DNA of 53,692 nt from Flavobacteriaceae bacterium Ap0902 (GTDB taxonomy: Bacteria; Bacteroidota; Bacteroidia; Flavobacteriales; Weeksellaceae): assembly GCA_009835005.1 (NCBI GenBank), contig WTFG01000013.1, positions 1 to 53,692 of the forward strand, read 5' to 3'. Each line of letters opens with the position of its first letter. The first letter of the stretch is position 1. Below the pieces are notes generated by a model, which saw only the letters and a program-made list of their open reading frames with translations, had not been told where the DNA came from and did not search any database. This document shows, one piece after another, positions 19,336 through 29,551 of the stretch. The position numbers and the translations under genes were made by a program.

Positions 19336-19343
19336 CAAAATTA
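19336..19343 (-). promoter_or_regulatory. -7 box for the Omp85-like gene
   Basis: Read leftward, TAATTTTG fits TAnnTTTG, 27 bp before the ATG at 19308. No clear -33 is present. Confidence 0.35.
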
Positions 19344-19382
19344 GATTTTCTGGATAAATCCTTAAAAATTAATATTCAATGG

Positions 19383-19413
19383 TTTGTATTTTTATAAATT
19401 ATTCTTACATTTG
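19383..19413 (+). promoter_or_regulatory. Promoter of the str/S10 ribosomal supercluster
   Basis: TTTG (19383-19386), 19 bp, then TACATTTG (19406-19413): a full match to the Bacteroidetes sigma-ABfr consensus, TTTG-N19-TAnnTTTG. Transcription should begin about 19418-19421, some 42 bp before the rpsL ATG. Confidence 0.85.
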
Positions 19414-19420
19414 CAGCCCT

Positions 19421-19441
19421 TATGTAGTTAAGTACTACATA
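19421..19441 (+). promoter_or_regulatory. Hairpin at the predicted 5' end of the str mRNA
   Basis: TATGTAGT (19421-19428) pairs perfectly with ACTACATA (19434-19441) around TAAGT. It begins at or within a few bases of the predicted start site, so the message would open with a stem-loop. Possible roles are protection of the 5' end or control by a ribosomal protein; neither is shown by the sequence. Confidence 0.5.
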
Positions 19442-19461
19442 TAATATTGAATATTAATTAT

Positions 19462-19836
19462 ATGCCAACAATACAACAACTAGTTAGAAAAGGTAGAACA
19501 AAACTCACTAAGAAGAGTAAATCGGCTGCATTGGACGGATGTCCTCAGCGACGCGGTGTTTGTACACGTGTTTACACTACTACTCCTAAAAAACCGAATT
19601 CAGCGATGAGAAAAGTTGCTCGTGTTCGATTAACTAATGGGAAAGAAGTAAACGCATACATCGGTGGTGAAGGTCATAACTTGCAAGAGCACTCGATAGT
19701 ATTGGTGAGAGGAGGAAGGGTAAAAGATTTACCTGGTGTACGTTATCATATCGTGCGTGGCGCGTTAGATACGGCGGGAGTTAGTGGTAGATTACAGCGT
19801 AGAAGTAAGTACGGTGCTAAAAAGCCTAAGAAGTAA
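19462..19836 (+). CDS. rpsL: 30S ribosomal protein uS12
   Basis: 124-residue decoding-centre protein. The streptomycin-sensitive lysines are kept (TPKKPNSA, and VKDLPGV with the usually methylthiolated Asp), so no classical rpsL resistance change is present. Start set at MPTIQQ (ATG, 19462); an upstream in-frame TTG adds five unconserved residues. First gene of the ribosomal cluster, behind a consensus promoter and a 5' hairpin. Confidence 0.98.
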   Translation: MPTIQQLVRKGRTKLTKKSKSAALDGCPQRRGVCTRVYTTTPKKPNSAMRKVARVRLTNGKEVNAYIGGEGHNLQEHSIVLVRGGRVKDLPGVRYHIVRGALDTAGVSGRLQRRSKYGAKKPKK

Positions 19837-19857
19837 TCTAAAAAAACCTGAGAAGAA

Positions 19858-20334
19858 ATGAGAAAGACAAAAGCTAAAAAGCGCTTGATACTTCCTGATC
19901 CTAGATTTAATGATCAATTAGTGACAAGATTTGTAAATATGTTAATGCTAGATGGGAAAAAAAGTGTAGCATTCAAAGTGTTTTATGATGCGATTGATAT
20001 CGTAGAACAACGCAAAGAAGACCCAGAACAAAATGGTCTAGAATTATTCAAAGAAGCATTGACAAATGTCATGCCTCACGTGGAAGTTAGATCCAGACGT
20101 GTGGGGGGAGCTACGTTTCAGATTCCAATGCAAATTCGTCCAGATAGGAAAATTTCTATGGCGATGAAATGGTTGATTAAATATTCTAGAGCTAGAAATG
20201 AAAAGTCGATGGCTCAAAGATTGGCGTCTGAAGTTCTTGCTGCTGCAAAAGAAGAAGGAGCGGCCGTCAAAAAGAGAATGGATACGCATAAAATGGCAGA
20301 AGCAAATAAAGCATTTTCACACTTTAGATTCTAA
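19858..20334 (+). CDS. rpsG: 30S ribosomal protein uS7
   Basis: 158 residues, near the usual 156. It nucleates assembly of the 16S 3' domain and lines the E site. Conserved segments include LMLDGKKSVAFKVFYDA and VRSRRVGGATFQIPMQIRPDR. Located 21 bp after rpsL and 7 bp before fusA, the standard str order. In E. coli uS7 represses this operon by binding the rpsL-rpsG spacer; here the spacer is only 21 bp, too short for that structure. Confidence 0.98.
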   Translation: MRKTKAKKRLILPDPRFNDQLVTRFVNMLMLDGKKSVAFKVFYDAIDIVEQRKEDPEQNGLELFKEALTNVMPHVEVRSRRVGGATFQIPMQIRPDRKISMAMKWLIKYSRARNEKSMAQRLASEVLAAAKEEGAAVKKRMDTHKMAEANKAFSHFRF

Positions 20335-20341
20335 ATAAAAC

Positions 20342-22474
20342 ATGGCACAAAGAGATTTAAAATATACAAGAAACATTGGTATTGCTGCACACATTGATGC
20401 TGGTAAAACGACTACGACAGAACGTATTTTGTTTTATACTGGTAGAACACATAAATTAGGTGAAGTTCACGATGGCGCATCTACTATGGATTGGATGGAG
20501 CAAGAAGCAGAAAGAGGTATTACTATTACTTCTGCTGCCACTACCTGTACATGGGTTTTTCCTAAAGAAAATGGCAAGCCAACTGCAGATGCAAAAGACT
20601 ATCACTTTAATATAATAGATACACCTGGGCACGTGGATTTCACTGTAGAAGTAAATAGATCATTACGTGTTTTAGATGGTTTGGTTTTCCTATTTAGTGC
20701 TGTGGATGGTGTAGAACCACAATCAGAAACTAACTGGAGGTTAGCAGATAATTACAAAGTTCCTAGATTAGGTTTTGTAAATAAAATGGACCGTCAAGGG
20801 GCAGACTTTTTAAAGGTTTGTACTCAGGTAAGGGAAATGTTAGGGTCTAATGCTGTGCCTATTGTAATTAACATAGGTGATGAAGATGATTTTAAAGGTG
20901 TTGTAGACTTAGTAAAAAACCGTGCTATTATTTGGCATGACGAGACACAAGGAGCAACCTTTGACGAAGTAGAAATACCAGAAGAATTAAAAGAAATCTC
21001 TCACGAACTTAGAGGGAAATTAATAGAATCTGTAGCAGAGTATGACGAGAGTCTTTTAGAGAAATACTTCGACGATGAAAACTCTATTACAGAAGAAGAA
21101 GTACACAAAGCTTTAAGAGCAGCAACCTTAGATATGTCTATTATTCCTATGGTATGTGGTTCTGCATTTAAGAACAAAGGTGTACAGTTCATGCTGGATT
21201 GTGTTTGTCGCTACTTGCCTTCTCCTCTGGATATTGAGGGTGTAGAAGGCGTTAACCCTAATACAGAAGAAGTTGAAGTAAGACGTCCTTCTGTTGACGA
21301 ACCTTTCTCAGCTTTGGCTTTTAAGATTGCAACAGATCCTTTTGTGGGACGATTAGCGTTCTTCCGTGCATATTCTGGTAGATTAGACGCTGGATCATAT
21401 GTTTTAAACAATAGATCAAACAATAAAGAGCGTATCTCACGTATATACCAAATGCATTCAAATAAACAAGAACCAGTAGATTTTATTGAGGCTGGAGATA
21501 TTGGAGCGGCAGTAGGTTTTAAAGATATTAAGACTGGAGACACATTAAGTGATTTGGAACATCCCATTGTTTTAGAGTCTATGGACTTTCCGGATCCAGT
21601 TATTGGTATTGCAGTAGAGCCTAAATCTAAAGCAGATATGGATAAGCTAGGAATGGCTTTATCTAAGTTAGCAGAAGAAGACCCTACTTTCGTTGTTAAA
21701 ACGGATGAGGCTTCAGGACAGACTATAATCTCTGGTATGGGGGAGCTTCACTTAGATATCATTGTAGATCGTCTTAGAAGAGAGTTTAAAGTTGATGTTA
21801 ATCAAGGACAACCACAAGTAGAGTATAAAGAGGCAATTCTTGGCTCCACAGATCATAGAGAAACTTATAAGAAACAATCTGGTGGACGTGGTAAATTTGC
21901 TGATATTGTTTTTACGTTAGAGCCAGCAGATGAAGGGGAAACGGGATTACAGTTTATAAACTTAATTAAAGGTGGTAATATCCCTAAAGAGTTTATCCCA
22001 TCTATAGAGAAAGGATTTAAAGAAGCAATGAAGAATGGTCCTTTAGCTGGATATGAAGTTGAATCTATGAAAGTAACATTGAAGGATGGATCCTTCCACC
22101 CTGTGGATTCAGATCAATTATCTTTTGAGTTAGCTGCTAAATTAGGTTTTAGAAATGCAGCAAAGAAAGCTAAACCAACAATCATGGAACCTATTATGAA
22201 ATTAGAGGTTCTAACCCCAGAAGAAAATATGGGTGATATTGTAGGTGATTTAAATAAACGTAGAGGTGTTCCTTCTGGTATGGGTGATAGAAATAATGCT
22301 AAAGTAATCAAAGGCTTAGTTCCATTATCAGAAATGTTTGGTTATGTTACATCGTTAAGAACATTATCATCTGGACGAGCAACTTCTACGATGGAATTTG
22401 AAAAATATGAACCAGCACCCCAAAGTGTTGCAGAGGAAGTAATTGCTAAAGCAAAAGGAGGTAACGAAGTTTAA
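20342..22474 (+). CDS. fusA: Elongation factor G
   Basis: 710-residue GTPase that translocates tRNA and mRNA after peptide transfer. G1 AHIDAGKT (16-23), switch [11 protein letters not shown]4 NKMD, and the domain II-V segments [28 protein letters not shown] and [17 protein letters not shown]-type C-terminus are all present, indicating a normal translocating EF-G. Eight bp after rpsG and 11 bp before rpsJ. No tuf gene follows it, as is usual in Bacteroidetes. Confidence 0.98.
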   Translation: MAQRDLKYTRNIGIAAHIDAGKTTTTERILFYTGRTHKLGEVHDGASTMDWMEQEAERGITITSAATTCTWVFPKENGKPTADAKDYHFNIIDTPGHVDFTVEVNRSLRVLDGLVFLFSAVDGVEPQSETNWRLADNYKVPRLGFVNKMDRQGADFLKVCTQVREMLGSNAVPIVINIGDEDDFKGVVDLVKNRAIIWHDETQGATFDEVEIPEELKEISHELRGKLIESVAEYDESLLEKYFDDENSITEEEVHKALRAATLDMSIIPMVCGSAFKNKGVQFMLDCVCRYLPSPLDIEGVEGVNPNTEEVEVRRPSVDEPFSALAFKIATDPFVGRLAFFRAYSGRLDAGSYVLNNRSNNKERISRIYQMHSNKQEPVDFIEAGDIGAAVGFKDIKTGDTLSDLEHPIVLESMDFPDPVIGIAVEPKSKADMDKLGMALSKLAEEDPTFVVKTDEASGQTIISGMGELHLDIIVDRLRREFKVDVNQGQPQVEYKEAILGSTDHRETYKKQSGGRGKFADIVFTLEPADEGETGLQFINLIKGGNIPKEFIPSIEKGFKEAMKNGPLAGYEVESMKVTLKDGSFHPVDSDQLSFELAAKLGFRNAAKKAKPTIMEPIMKLEVLTPEENMGDIVGDLNKRRGVPSGMGDRNNAKVIKGLVPLSEMFGYVTSLRTLSSGRATSTMEFEKYEPAPQSVAEEVIAKAKGGNEV

Positions 22475-22485
22475 TAAGTAGAAAG

Positions 22486-22791
22486 ATGAGTCAAAAAATT
22501 AGAATAAAATTAAAATCATACGATTATAACTTAGTTGATAAATCAGCAGAGAAAATCGTAAAAACTGTAAAATCTACTGGAGCTATTGTTAATGGACCAA
22601 TTCCGTTACCAACGAACAAAAGAATTTTCACAGTACTACGTTCACCCCATGTTAACAAGAAAGCACGTGAACAGTTTCAATTAAGTTCTCATAAGAGACT
22701 ACTTGATATCTATAGTTCTTCTTCTAAGACTGTAGATGCATTGATGAAACTAGAATTGCCAAGTGGAGTAGAGGTAGAAATTAAAGTGTAA
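22486..22791 (+). CDS. rpsJ: 30S ribosomal protein uS10
   Basis: 101 residues, normal length. Contains the conserved [10 protein letters not shown] and [26 protein letters not shown] segments; the latter is the loop packed into the 30S head. uS10 (NusE) also pairs with NusB in antitermination. It joins the str genes to the S10 genes directly, since tuf is absent, and is followed by a terminator-like hairpin before rplC. Confidence 0.98.
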   Translation: MSQKIRIKLKSYDYNLVDKSAEKIVKTVKSTGAIVNGPIPLPTNKRIFTVLRSPHVNKKAREQFQLSSHKRLLDIYSSSSKTVDALMKLELPSGVEVEIKV

Positions 22792-22814
22792 TTTAAATAA
22801 AATTAATTGATGAT

Positions 22815-22847
22815 GTAGCGTTTAGATTTGTCTGAACGCTGCTTTTT
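22815..22847 (+). terminator. Terminator-like hairpin between rpsJ and rplC (candidate attenuator)
   Basis: A 12-bp stem (22815-22826 with 22831-22842, two G-U pairs) closed by a TTTG loop and followed at once by TTTTT (22843-22847). It has the form of an intrinsic terminator yet lies inside the ribosomal cluster, in the 77-bp rpsJ-rplC gap, the longest spacer between rpsL and rplQ. It may be partial termination, or attenuation controlled by a ribosomal protein such as uL4. Confidence 0.65.
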
Positions 22848-22868
22848 CATCTTATATCAAGAAAAATA

Positions 22869-23495
22869 ATGTCAGGAATTATTGGAAAAAAGATTGCAAT
22901 GACAAGTTTGTTTGATGAGAAAGGAAATAATATTCCTTGTACTATTATTCAAGCTGGTCCTTGTGTCGTTACGCAGGTCAGAACCGAAGAAAGCGACGGC
23001 TATAGTGCTGTTCAGCTGGGTTTCGATGACAAGAAAGAAAAGAATGTTGGTCAAGGAATGTTAGGACATTTCAAAAAGGCTGGCACTACACCAAAATATA
23101 AATTGGTGGAATTTAAAGGAGCTTTTGTGGATGATTTATCTCTTGGGCAAGAAGTTAAGGTAGATGTGTTCAAAGAAGGAGAATTTGTTGATGTCACAGG
23201 TAATTCTAAAGGAAAAGGATTCCAAGGTGTTGTTAAGAGACATGGTTTTGCCGGAGTCGGACAAGCGACACATGGTCAACACAACAGGTTAAGAGCACCA
23301 GGTTCTATTGGTGCAGGATCCGATCCATCTAGAGTATTCAAAGGAATGCGAATGGCTGGTCAAATGGGAAATGAAAAGGTAACTATTCAAAACCTTAAAG
23401 TGCTTAAGGTAGATGAAGAGAAAAACCTTTTAATTGTTAAAGGAGCTATACCAGGTCCTAAAAATTCATATGTAATTGTAAGAAAATGGAATTAA
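22869..23495 (+). CDS. rplC: 50S ribosomal protein uL3
   Basis: 208 residues. The long central loop reaches the peptidyl-transferase centre; [18 protein letters not shown] includes the glutamine methylated by PrmB in other bacteria. Starts 21 bp after the terminator-like hairpin and overlaps rplD by 10 bp, so the two are translationally coupled. Confidence 0.98.
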   Translation: MSGIIGKKIAMTSLFDEKGNNIPCTIIQAGPCVVTQVRTEESDGYSAVQLGFDDKKEKNVGQGMLGHFKKAGTTPKYKLVEFKGAFVDDLSLGQEVKVDVFKEGEFVDVTGNSKGKGFQGVVKRHGFAGVGQATHGQHNRLRAPGSIGAGSDPSRVFKGMRMAGQMGNEKVTIQNLKVLKVDEEKNLLIVKGAIPGPKNSYVIVRKWN

Positions 23496-24115
23496 AAGTA
23501 TTAGACAAATCAGGAAAAGAAACGAATAAGGTTGTTACCTTAGACGAATCTATTTTTGGGATAGAGCCTAGTGAGCATACTTTGTATCTTGAGATTAAGC
23601 AATTTTTAGCTAATCAAAGACAGGGGACCCATAAATCTAAAGAAAGAAGTGAAATCAAAGGTTCCACGAAAAAGATTAAGAAGCAAAAAGGAACAGGTAC
23701 TGCTAGAGCAGGTGATATAAAAAATCCTTTATTTAAAGGAGGGGGACGTGTATTTGGTCCAAGACCTAGAAACTATTCCTTTAAATTGAATAAAGCTCAG
23801 AAGAAAGTGGCTAAACGTTCTGCATTGAGTCAGAAGGTTAAGGATAATGCGATTAGAATCGTGGAGGAGGTTAGTTTCGATGCTCCTAAGACCAAAGATT
23901 TTAATGAAATTTTAGATAATTTAAATTTATCCTCGAAAAAATCACTTTTTGTATTGGGAAATCAAAATAATAACTTATATTTGTCCTCCCGAAATTTACA
24001 AGCAGTTAAAGTTGTAAATTTCTCTGAGTTAACAAGTTATGATATTATGAATGCGTCAGAACTTGTGTTATTCGAGAGTTCGGTTGATAAGATTCAGGAA
24101 AATTTAAAGAAGTAA
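23486..24115 (+). CDS. rplD: 50S ribosomal protein uL4
   Basis: 209 residues. The exit-tunnel loop is intact ([19 protein letters not shown], then [20 protein letters not shown]). In E. coli uL4 autoregulates the S10 operon by attenuation, which makes it the obvious candidate for control through the hairpin in front of rplC. Its start overlaps the rplC end by 10 bp. Confidence 0.98.
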   Translation: MELKVLDKSGKETNKVVTLDESIFGIEPSEHTLYLEIKQFLANQRQGTHKSKERSEIKGSTKKIKKQKGTGTARAGDIKNPLFKGGGRVFGPRPRNYSFKLNKAQKKVAKRSALSQKVKDNAIRIVEEVSFDAPKTKDFNEILDNLNLSSKKSLFVLGNQNNNLYLSSRNLQAVKVVNFSELTSYDIMNASELVLFESSVDKIQENLKK

Positions 24116-24122
24116 GACGATT

Positions 24123-24413
24123 ATGAGTATCATTTTAAGACCTGTGATTACAGAAAAAGCGACAAGCGATGCTGAATTAAAGAATCGTTATGCTTTTTAT
24201 GTGAATCCTGAAGCAAATAAGATAGAAATTAAGAATGCGGTTCAAAAGATGTATGATGTAGATGTGCTAAAAGTACGTACTATGATTTATGCACCTAAAG
24301 TTAAATCGCGATATACGAAAACAGGCTTTCAAGTTGGTAAAACCAACAAATTAAAAAAAGCTGTTGTGCAGATAGAAGAAGGTCAAGAGATCGATTTGTA
24401 CGGTAATATTTAA
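24123..24413 (+). CDS. rplW: 50S ribosomal protein uL23
   Basis: 96 residues, usual length. Begins SIILRPVITEKAT, the family start, with the basic TGFQVGKTNKLKKAVV segment. At the tunnel exit it docks trigger factor and SRP. Seven bp after rplD and 11 bp before rplB. Confidence 0.98.
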   Translation: MSIILRPVITEKATSDAELKNRYAFYVNPEANKIEIKNAVQKMYDVDVLKVRTMIYAPKVKSRYTKTGFQVGKTNKLKKAVVQIEEGQEIDLYGNI

Positions 24414-24424
24414 GAGTTTAAATT

Positions 24425-25246
24425 ATGTCAGTAAGAAAATTAAAACCTGTAACACCCGGTCAAAGATTTCGAATTGTTAACAATTTTGATCAGGTTACTA
24501 CAACCAAGCCAGAAAAGTCCCTTACCAAAGGGATTAGCAAGTCTGGTGGTCGTAATAACACTGGTAAAATGACAATGCGTTTCATTGGTGGTGGTCATAA
24601 AAGAAAATATCGTATCATTGACTTCAAGAGGAATAAACAAGGTACTGCCGAAGTTTTGAGTATTGAATACGATCCAAATCGTACTTCTTTTATTGCTTTA
24701 GTGCAGTATAAAGATGGAGAAAAGAAATATATCATTGCACAAAATGGGCTTAAGGTAGGGCAAATCATAGAAAATGGTGATGCTGTTGCTCCCGAAGTTG
24801 GTAATGCTATGAAACTTAAAAATATGCCTTTAGGTACAGTAATCTCATGTATTGAGTTACGTCCTGGTCAAGGTGCTTTAATGGCAAGAAGTGCTGGGTC
24901 ATATGCCCAGTTAATTGCTAGAGAAGGTAAGTTTGCAACACTTAAAATGCCATCTGGTGAAATCAGATTAGTTTTGGTAGAGTGTATGGCTACAGTTGGG
25001 GCAGTATCTAATTCAGATCATCAAACAGAGGTTAGCGGTAAAGCAGGACGTTCTCGATGGAAAGGTAGAAGACCAAGAACTAGATCAATGGTTATGAATC
25101 CTGTTGATCACCCAATGGGTGGTGGTGAAGGACGCGCTACAGGTGGTATACCAAGAAATAAAAACGGTATTCCTGCTAAAGGATTCAAAACCCGTTATAA
25201 AAAGAAGGCGTCTAATAAATATATTGTAGAAAGAAGAAAGAAATAA
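24425..25246 (+). CDS. rplB: 50S ribosomal protein uL2
   Basis: 273 residues. Conserved RNA-binding and C-terminal segments are seen: [29 protein letters not shown] and [12 protein letters not shown]. The last keeps the first, functionally important His, but has Met in place of the second His of the E. coli HPHGGGEG motif, a form I associate with Bacteroidetes. Required for subunit association and the peptidyl-transferase region. Confidence 0.98.
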   Translation: MSVRKLKPVTPGQRFRIVNNFDQVTTTKPEKSLTKGISKSGGRNNTGKMTMRFIGGGHKRKYRIIDFKRNKQGTAEVLSIEYDPNRTSFIALVQYKDGEKKYIIAQNGLKVGQIIENGDAVAPEVGNAMKLKNMPLGTVISCIELRPGQGALMARSAGSYAQLIAREGKFATLKMPSGEIRLVLVECMATVGAVSNSDHQTEVSGKAGRSRWKGRRPRTRSMVMNPVDHPMGGGEGRATGGIPRNKNGIPAKGFKTRYKKKASNKYIVERRKK

Positions 25247-25249
25247 CCT

Positions 25250-25528
25250 ATGGCACGTTCATTAAAAAAAGGACCATATATTCATTATAAGTTGGAGAAG
25301 AAAATTCAAGATAATATTGAAAGTGGTAAAAAGACTGTTGTGAAAACATGGTCTAGGGCTTCAATGATTTCTCCTGACTTTGTTGGTCAAACTATAGCAG
25401 TTCATAATGGTAAACAATTCATTCCTGTTTTTGTTACTGAGAATATGGTTGGTCATAAATTAGGAGAGTTTTCACCAACTCGTACTTTTAGAGGTCATGC
25501 AGGTGCGAAAAATAAAGGTAAAAAATAG
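25250..25528 (+). CDS. rpsS: 30S ribosomal protein uS19
   Basis: 92 residues, standard. Starts [19 protein letters not shown] and contains [22 protein letters not shown] and [15 protein letters not shown], the head-domain signature of uS19. Three bp after rplB, 5 bp before rplV. Confidence 0.98.
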   Translation: MARSLKKGPYIHYKLEKKIQDNIESGKKTVVKTWSRASMISPDFVGQTIAVHNGKQFIPVFVTENMVGHKLGEFSPTRTFRGHAGAKNKGKK

Positions 25529-25533
25529 AAGTT

Positions 25534-25941
25534 ATGGGAAGACGAAAACATAATAGTGCTGTTGCCTTAAAGGAGGCTAAAGCTGATTTAGCTTTTGCTA
25601 AGTTGAATAATTGCCCTACTTCACCTAGGAAAATGCGATTAGTTGCAGATATTATTCGCGGAGAGAATGTACAAAGAGCTTTATTTATACTAAGATATTC
25701 TAAAAAAGAAGCTTCTGAAAGATTAGAAAAACTTCTTTTAAGTGCTATTTCTAATTGGCAAAACAAAAATGGAGATGCTGATGTTGAGACGGCGGAGCTT
25801 TATGTAAAAGAAATTTATGTGGATAGTGGTAGACAATTGAAGAGATTACGTCCTGCACCTCAGGGTAGAGCGCATAGAATTAGAAAAAGATCAAATCATG
25901 TCACGCTTATTTTAGGTAGTAAAAAAGCAGAGAATCAATAG
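25534..25941 (+). CDS. rplV: 50S ribosomal protein uL22
   Basis: 135 residues, with a longer N-terminus than the E. coli protein (110). The core [21 protein letters not shown] and the tunnel beta-hairpin region ([19 protein letters not shown]) are conserved; the hairpin tip shows no deletion of the macrolide-resistance kind. Two bp before rpsC. Confidence 0.97.
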   Translation: MGRRKHNSAVALKEAKADLAFAKLNNCPTSPRKMRLVADIIRGENVQRALFILRYSKKEASERLEKLLLSAISNWQNKNGDADVETAELYVKEIYVDSGRQLKRLRPAPQGRAHRIRKRSNHVTLILGSKKAENQ

Positions 25942-25943
25942 TT

Positions 25944-26660
25944 ATGGGACAGAAAACAAATCCAATTGGAAATAGATTAGGTATCATCAGAGGATGGGAT
26001 TCTAACTGGTATGGTGGTAAAGACTATGGTGATAAATTAGCAGAGGATGCTAAGATTAGAGAATATTTAGGAGCTCGTTTACAAAAAGCTAGTGTTTCTA
26101 GTATTTATATAGAAAGAACACTTAAACTTATAACTATTACGATTACCACTGCAAGACCTGGGATTATTATTGGTAAAGGAGGGTCAGAAGTTGATAAGTT
26201 AAAAGAAGAGTTAAAAAAACTTACTGGTAAAGATGTTCAAATTAACATATTTGAAATAAAAAGACCAGAACTTGACGCTACATTAGTAGCCGATAGTATA
26301 GCACGTCAGATAGAAAATAGAATTTCTTATAGGCGAGCGGTGAAGATGGCAATTGCAGCCGCAATGAGAATGAATGCGGAAGGTATTAAGGTTCAAATCT
26401 CTGGTAGATTGAATGGTGCGGAGATGGCTCGTTCTGAAACTTATAAAGAAGGTCGTATTCCATTATCAACATTTCGTGCAGATATTGATTATGCTATACG
26501 CGAAGCGCATACTACTTATGGGAGATTAGGGGTCAAGGTGTGGATCATGAAAGGAGAGGTTTACGGAAAGAGAGAGTTATCACCACTAGTGGGATTACAA
26601 AAAAATAAAAAGGGTGGCGGTAGAAGAAATGATCGTCGTCGTGATCGAAAAAGATCATAA
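25944..26660 (+). CDS. rpsC: 30S ribosomal protein uS3
   Basis: 238 residues. The KH domain is marked by [16 protein letters not shown] (GxxG loop), and the C-terminal domain by [13 protein letters not shown] and [11 protein letters not shown] basic tail ([16 protein letters not shown]) ends it. With uS4 and uS5 it forms the mRNA entry helicase ring. Confidence 0.98.
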   Translation: MGQKTNPIGNRLGIIRGWDSNWYGGKDYGDKLAEDAKIREYLGARLQKASVSSIYIERTLKLITITITTARPGIIIGKGGSEVDKLKEELKKLTGKDVQINIFEIKRPELDATLVADSIARQIENRISYRRAVKMAIAAAMRMNAEGIKVQISGRLNGAEMARSETYKEGRIPLSTFRADIDYAIREAHTTYGRLGVKVWIMKGEVYGKRELSPLVGLQKNKKGGGRRNDRRRDRKRS

Positions 26661-26683
26661 TTCAAAACAATAATATTTGAATC

Positions 26684-27106
26684 ATGTTACAACCAAAAAG
26701 AACAAAATATAGAAAGTCTCAGAAAAATGTTAAAAAAGGTGTTTCGCAGAGAGGTACTCAACTAGCATTCGGTCAATTTGGAATTAAGACTTTAGAGAGT
26801 AAGTGGATTACGGCTCGTCAAATAGAAGCTGCTCGTATTGCTGCAACACGTTATCTAAAACGTGAAGGTAGTATTTGGATTAAAATTTTTCCAGATAAAC
26901 CTATTACCAAAAAGCCGCAGGAAGTGCGTATGGGTAAAGGTAAAGGTGCCCCAGAATATTTTGTAGCTCCAGTTTTACCAGGACGTATATTGTTTGAGGT
27001 TGGTGGTGTGTCAGAGGAATTGGCTAGGGAAGCATTGAGATTAGCTGCGCAAAAATTACCAGTTAAAACTAAATTTGTGATGGCTAGAGACTATCAACAC
27101 GATTAA
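26684..27106 (+). CDS. rplP: 50S ribosomal protein uL16
   Basis: 140 residues, near the usual 136-138. [15 protein letters not shown] start, [24 protein letters not shown] and [16 protein letters not shown] are family hallmarks. It places the acceptor arm of A-site tRNA. 23 bp after rpsC. Confidence 0.98.
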   Translation: MLQPKRTKYRKSQKNVKKGVSQRGTQLAFGQFGIKTLESKWITARQIEAARIAATRYLKREGSIWIKIFPDKPITKKPQEVRMGKGKGAPEYFVAPVLPGRILFEVGGVSEELAREALRLAAQKLPVKTKFVMARDYQHD

Positions 27107-27116
27107 ACATTGAATT

Positions 27117-27320
27117 ATGAAGGCATCAGATATTAGAGAATTAACGGTAGAAGATATTAGAGCTAAGATACAGGAGGAAATGGCCAACTATGACAAAATG
27201 AGAATTAGTCATAAAATGGCTCAAATAGAAAATCCAATCCAATTACGTTCAATGCGTAAATTAATAGCTAGGTTAAATAGTGTATTGACCGAAAAATTAA
27301 CCGAATCAAAAGAAGCATAG
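27117..27320 (+). CDS. rpmC: 50S ribosomal protein uL29
   Basis: 67 residues of two antiparallel helices, with the [15 protein letters not shown] start and the [20 protein letters not shown] second helix. Sits near the tunnel exit next to uL23. Ten bp after rplP and 4 bp before rpsQ. Confidence 0.97.
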   Translation: MKASDIRELTVEDIRAKIQEEMANYDKMRISHKMAQIENPIQLRSMRKLIARLNSVLTEKLTESKEA

Positions 27321-27324
27321 TCCT

Positions 27325-27579
27325 ATGGAACGAAATTTAAGAAAAGAACGTGTCGGTTTGGTGAGCAGTAACAAGATGGATAAGACTGTTGTTGTTGTTG
27401 AATCAAAAAGACAAAAACACCCAATGTACGGTAAGTTTGTTCTTAAGAACAAGAAATATAAAGCTCATGATGAGCAAAATGACTGTAATGAGGGAGACAC
27501 AGTTAGAATTATGGAAACTCGACCATTGAGTAAGAACAAAAGATGGAGAGTTGTAGAAATTATAGAAAGAGCTAAGTAA
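27325..27579 (+). CDS. rpsQ: 30S ribosomal protein uS17
   Basis: 84 residues, typical. [22 protein letters not shown] and the [11 protein letters not shown] end identify this OB-fold protein that binds 16S helices 7 and 11. Six bp before rplN. Confidence 0.98.
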   Translation: MERNLRKERVGLVSSNKMDKTVVVVESKRQKHPMYGKFVLKNKKYKAHDEQNDCNEGDTVRIMETRPLSKNKRWRVVEIIERAK

Positions 27580-27585
27580 TAGAAA

Positions 27586-27954
27586 ATGGTACAACAAGAA
27601 TCGAGATTAAGAGTAGCAGATAATACAGGGGCTCGTGAAGCCTTAGTTATTAGAGTTCTAGGAGGAACTGGAAAGCGTTATGCTTCTATAGGTGATAAAG
27701 TTGTCGTTTCTGTGAAAGAAGCAACGCCATCTGGAACTGCAAAAAAAGGACAAGTATCAAAAGCAGTTGTTGTTCGAACTAAAAAAGAAATTCGTCGTAA
27801 AGATGGTTCTTATATTCGTTTTGACGATAATGCTTGTGTTTTATTAGATAATAATGGTGAGATGAAAGGAACCCGTGTATTTGGTCCAGTTGCAAGAGAA
27901 TTGCGAGAAAACCAGTTCATGAAAATTGTTTCTTTAGCACCAGAAGTACTATAA
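27586..27954 (+). CDS. rplN: 50S ribosomal protein uL14
   Basis: 122 residues, the invariant length. [20 protein letters not shown] start and [14 protein letters not shown] near the end are diagnostic. It contacts 16S helix 14 (bridge B8) and is the docking site of silencing factor RsfS. Confidence 0.98.
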   Translation: MVQQESRLRVADNTGAREALVIRVLGGTGKRYASIGDKVVVSVKEATPSGTAKKGQVSKAVVVRTKKEIRRKDGSYIRFDDNACVLLDNNGEMKGTRVFGPVARELRENQFMKIVSLAPEVL

Positions 27955-27964
27955 AAAGTATATC

Positions 27965-28279
27965 ATGACGAAATTTAAGATAAAAAATGGCGACAATGTT
28001 ATTGTTCTAGCCGGACGTGAGAAAGGAAAAACTGGGGAGATTGTACGGGTTATACGTTCAAAATCCAGGGTGGTTATTCAAGGTGTAAATACGGTTAAGA
28101 AGCATACTAAGCCTTCTGCTACGAACCCGCAAGGAGGTATTGTTGAGCAAGAAGCTCCAATTCATATTTCCAATGTCGCTATTGTAGATCCTGATAAAGG
28201 TACTCCTACTAGAGTTGGCTATAAAATGGATGATGGCAAGAAAGTTAGATTTGCAAAAAAATCCGGTAAAACATTATAA
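27965..28279 (+). CDS. rplX: 50S ribosomal protein uL24
   Basis: 104 residues. A KOW motif (NGDNVIVLAGREKGKTGEIV) and the VNTVKKHTKPSATNPQGGIV segment identify it; it initiates 50S assembly at the 23S 5' end. Ten bp after rplN and 3 bp before rplE. Confidence 0.98.
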   Translation: MTKFKIKNGDNVIVLAGREKGKTGEIVRVIRSKSRVVIQGVNTVKKHTKPSATNPQGGIVEQEAPIHISNVAIVDPDKGTPTRVGYKMDDGKKVRFAKKSGKTL

Positions 28280-28282
28280 TAG

Positions 28283-28846
28283 ATGAACACAGAAAAATAT
28301 ATACCACGTTACCAAAGTAAATATAAAGATGAGATTGTTTCTGCTTTAAAAGAGGAGTTTGGCTATTCATCTATTATGGAAGTGCCTAAATTGGAAAAGA
28401 TTGTTATAAGTCAAGGTTTAGGGGATGCTGTGGCAGATAAGAAGGTTGTGGATTATGCTCTTGAAGAGCTTACAAAAATATCTGGACAAAAGGCTGTTTC
28501 TACTATATCTAAGAAAGATGTTGCATCTTTTAAATTAAGAAAAGGTATGCCAATTGGTGCAAAAGTTACTTTAAGACGTGAAAAAATGTATGAATTTTTA
28601 GATCGTCTAGTTTCTACAGCGCTTCCAAGAGTAAGAGATTTTAACGGTATTAATTCAAATGGCTTTGACGGTAGAGGAAATTATAATTTAGGAATTACAG
28701 AGCAAATTATTTTTCCAGAGATTGATATAGATAAAGTGAAGAAAATTCAGGGTATGGATATTACCTTTGTAACTTCAGCTAAAACTGATAAAGAAGCTAA
28801 ATCTCTATTAGAGAAATTTGGATTACCATTTAAAAAGAATAATTAA
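28283..28846 (+). CDS. rplE: 50S ribosomal protein uL5
   Basis: 187 residues. Conserved strands [20 protein letters not shown] and [20 protein letters not shown] are present. Binds 5S rRNA and contacts P-site tRNA and bridge B1b. Two bp before rpsN. Confidence 0.98.
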   Translation: MNTEKYIPRYQSKYKDEIVSALKEEFGYSSIMEVPKLEKIVISQGLGDAVADKKVVDYALEELTKISGQKAVSTISKKDVASFKLRKGMPIGAKVTLRREKMYEFLDRLVSTALPRVRDFNGINSNGFDGRGNYNLGITEQIIFPEIDIDKVKKIQGMDITFVTSAKTDKEAKSLLEKFGLPFKKNN

Positions 28847-28848
28847 AG

Positions 28849-29118
28849 ATGGCAAAAGAAAGTATGAAAGCGCGTGAGCGCAAAAGACAAAGAATGGTAG
28901 AGAAGTATGCGGAAAAGCGCAAAGCTTTAAAAGAAGCTGGTGATTATGAAGCATTGCAAAAACTTCCAAAAAATGCTTCACCAGTGAGGTTACACAATAG
29001 GTGTAAGCTTACAGGAAGACCAAGAGGGTACATGCGTCAATTTGGATTATCTAGAGTAACTTTTAGAGAAATGGCTAACAAAGGATTAATCCCAGGTGTT
29101 ACAAAAGCTAGCTGGTAA
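28849..29118 (+). CDS. rpsN: 30S ribosomal protein uS14, zinc-free form
   Basis: 89 residues ending in the family signature [19 protein letters not shown]. There are no paired CxxC motifs, so it is the zinc-independent (C-minus) type found in E. coli, here somewhat shorter than the 101-residue E. coli protein. The bL36 of this cluster is likewise zinc-free. Confidence 0.97.
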   Translation: MAKESMKARERKRQRMVEKYAEKRKALKEAGDYEALQKLPKNASPVRLHNRCKLTGRPRGYMRQFGLSRVTFREMANKGLIPGVTKASW

Positions 29119-29135
29119 TTTTAAAATAACGAAAA

Positions 29136-29537
29136 ATGCATACAGACCCAATTTCAGATTACTTAACACGCGTTAGAAATGCGATGATGGCTGGTCATAA
29201 ACTAGTTAACATTCCTGCATCTAATGTTTTGAAAGATATTACAAAGATACTTTACGATCAGGGTTATATTTTAAACTATAAATTTGAAGAAGGTGATAAT
29301 CCACAGGGAATCATCAAAATCGCTTTAAAATATGACAAGGCAACGAAAGTTCCTGCTATTAGAAAGATGAAAAGAGCTTCTAAACCGGGCTTACGTAAAT
29401 ATGCTGGTTCTAAAGATTTACCACGTGTTTTGAATGGTTTAGGAATTGCTATAGTTTCTACATCACATGGAGTAATGACAGATAAACAGGCACGCCGAGA
29501 TAATGTTGGTGGTGAAGTTTTATGTTATATATATTAA
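29136..29537 (+). CDS. rpsH: 30S ribosomal protein uS8
   Basis: 133 residues. DPISDYLTRVRNAMMAGHK start and the C-terminal signature STSHGVMTDKQARRDNVGGE are clear. It binds 16S helix 21 and in E. coli represses the spc operon by binding near rplE; I did not find an obvious mimic here. Confidence 0.98.
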   Translation: MHTDPISDYLTRVRNAMMAGHKLVNIPASNVLKDITKILYDQGYILNYKFEEGDNPQGIIKIALKYDKATKVPAIRKMKRASKPGLRKYAGSKDLPRVLNGLGIAIVSTSHGVMTDKQARRDNVGGEVLCYIY

Positions 29538-29551
29538 ATAAATAGAATAAG

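Noticed and set aside
19447-19461. TTG start for rpsL giving five extra residues
   Set aside because: The ATG at 19462 gives the universal MPTIQQ start; the added residues are not conserved.
20342-22474. Antibiotic-resistance changes in fusA, rpsL, rpsE or gyrA
   Set aside because: The key residues seen (rpsL TPKKPNS, gyrA Ser82 and Asp86) are wild-type; I found no basis to claim resistance.
23486-23495. Frameshift between rplC and rplD
   Set aside because: The overlap is a normal 10-bp coupling; both products are full length with intact ends.
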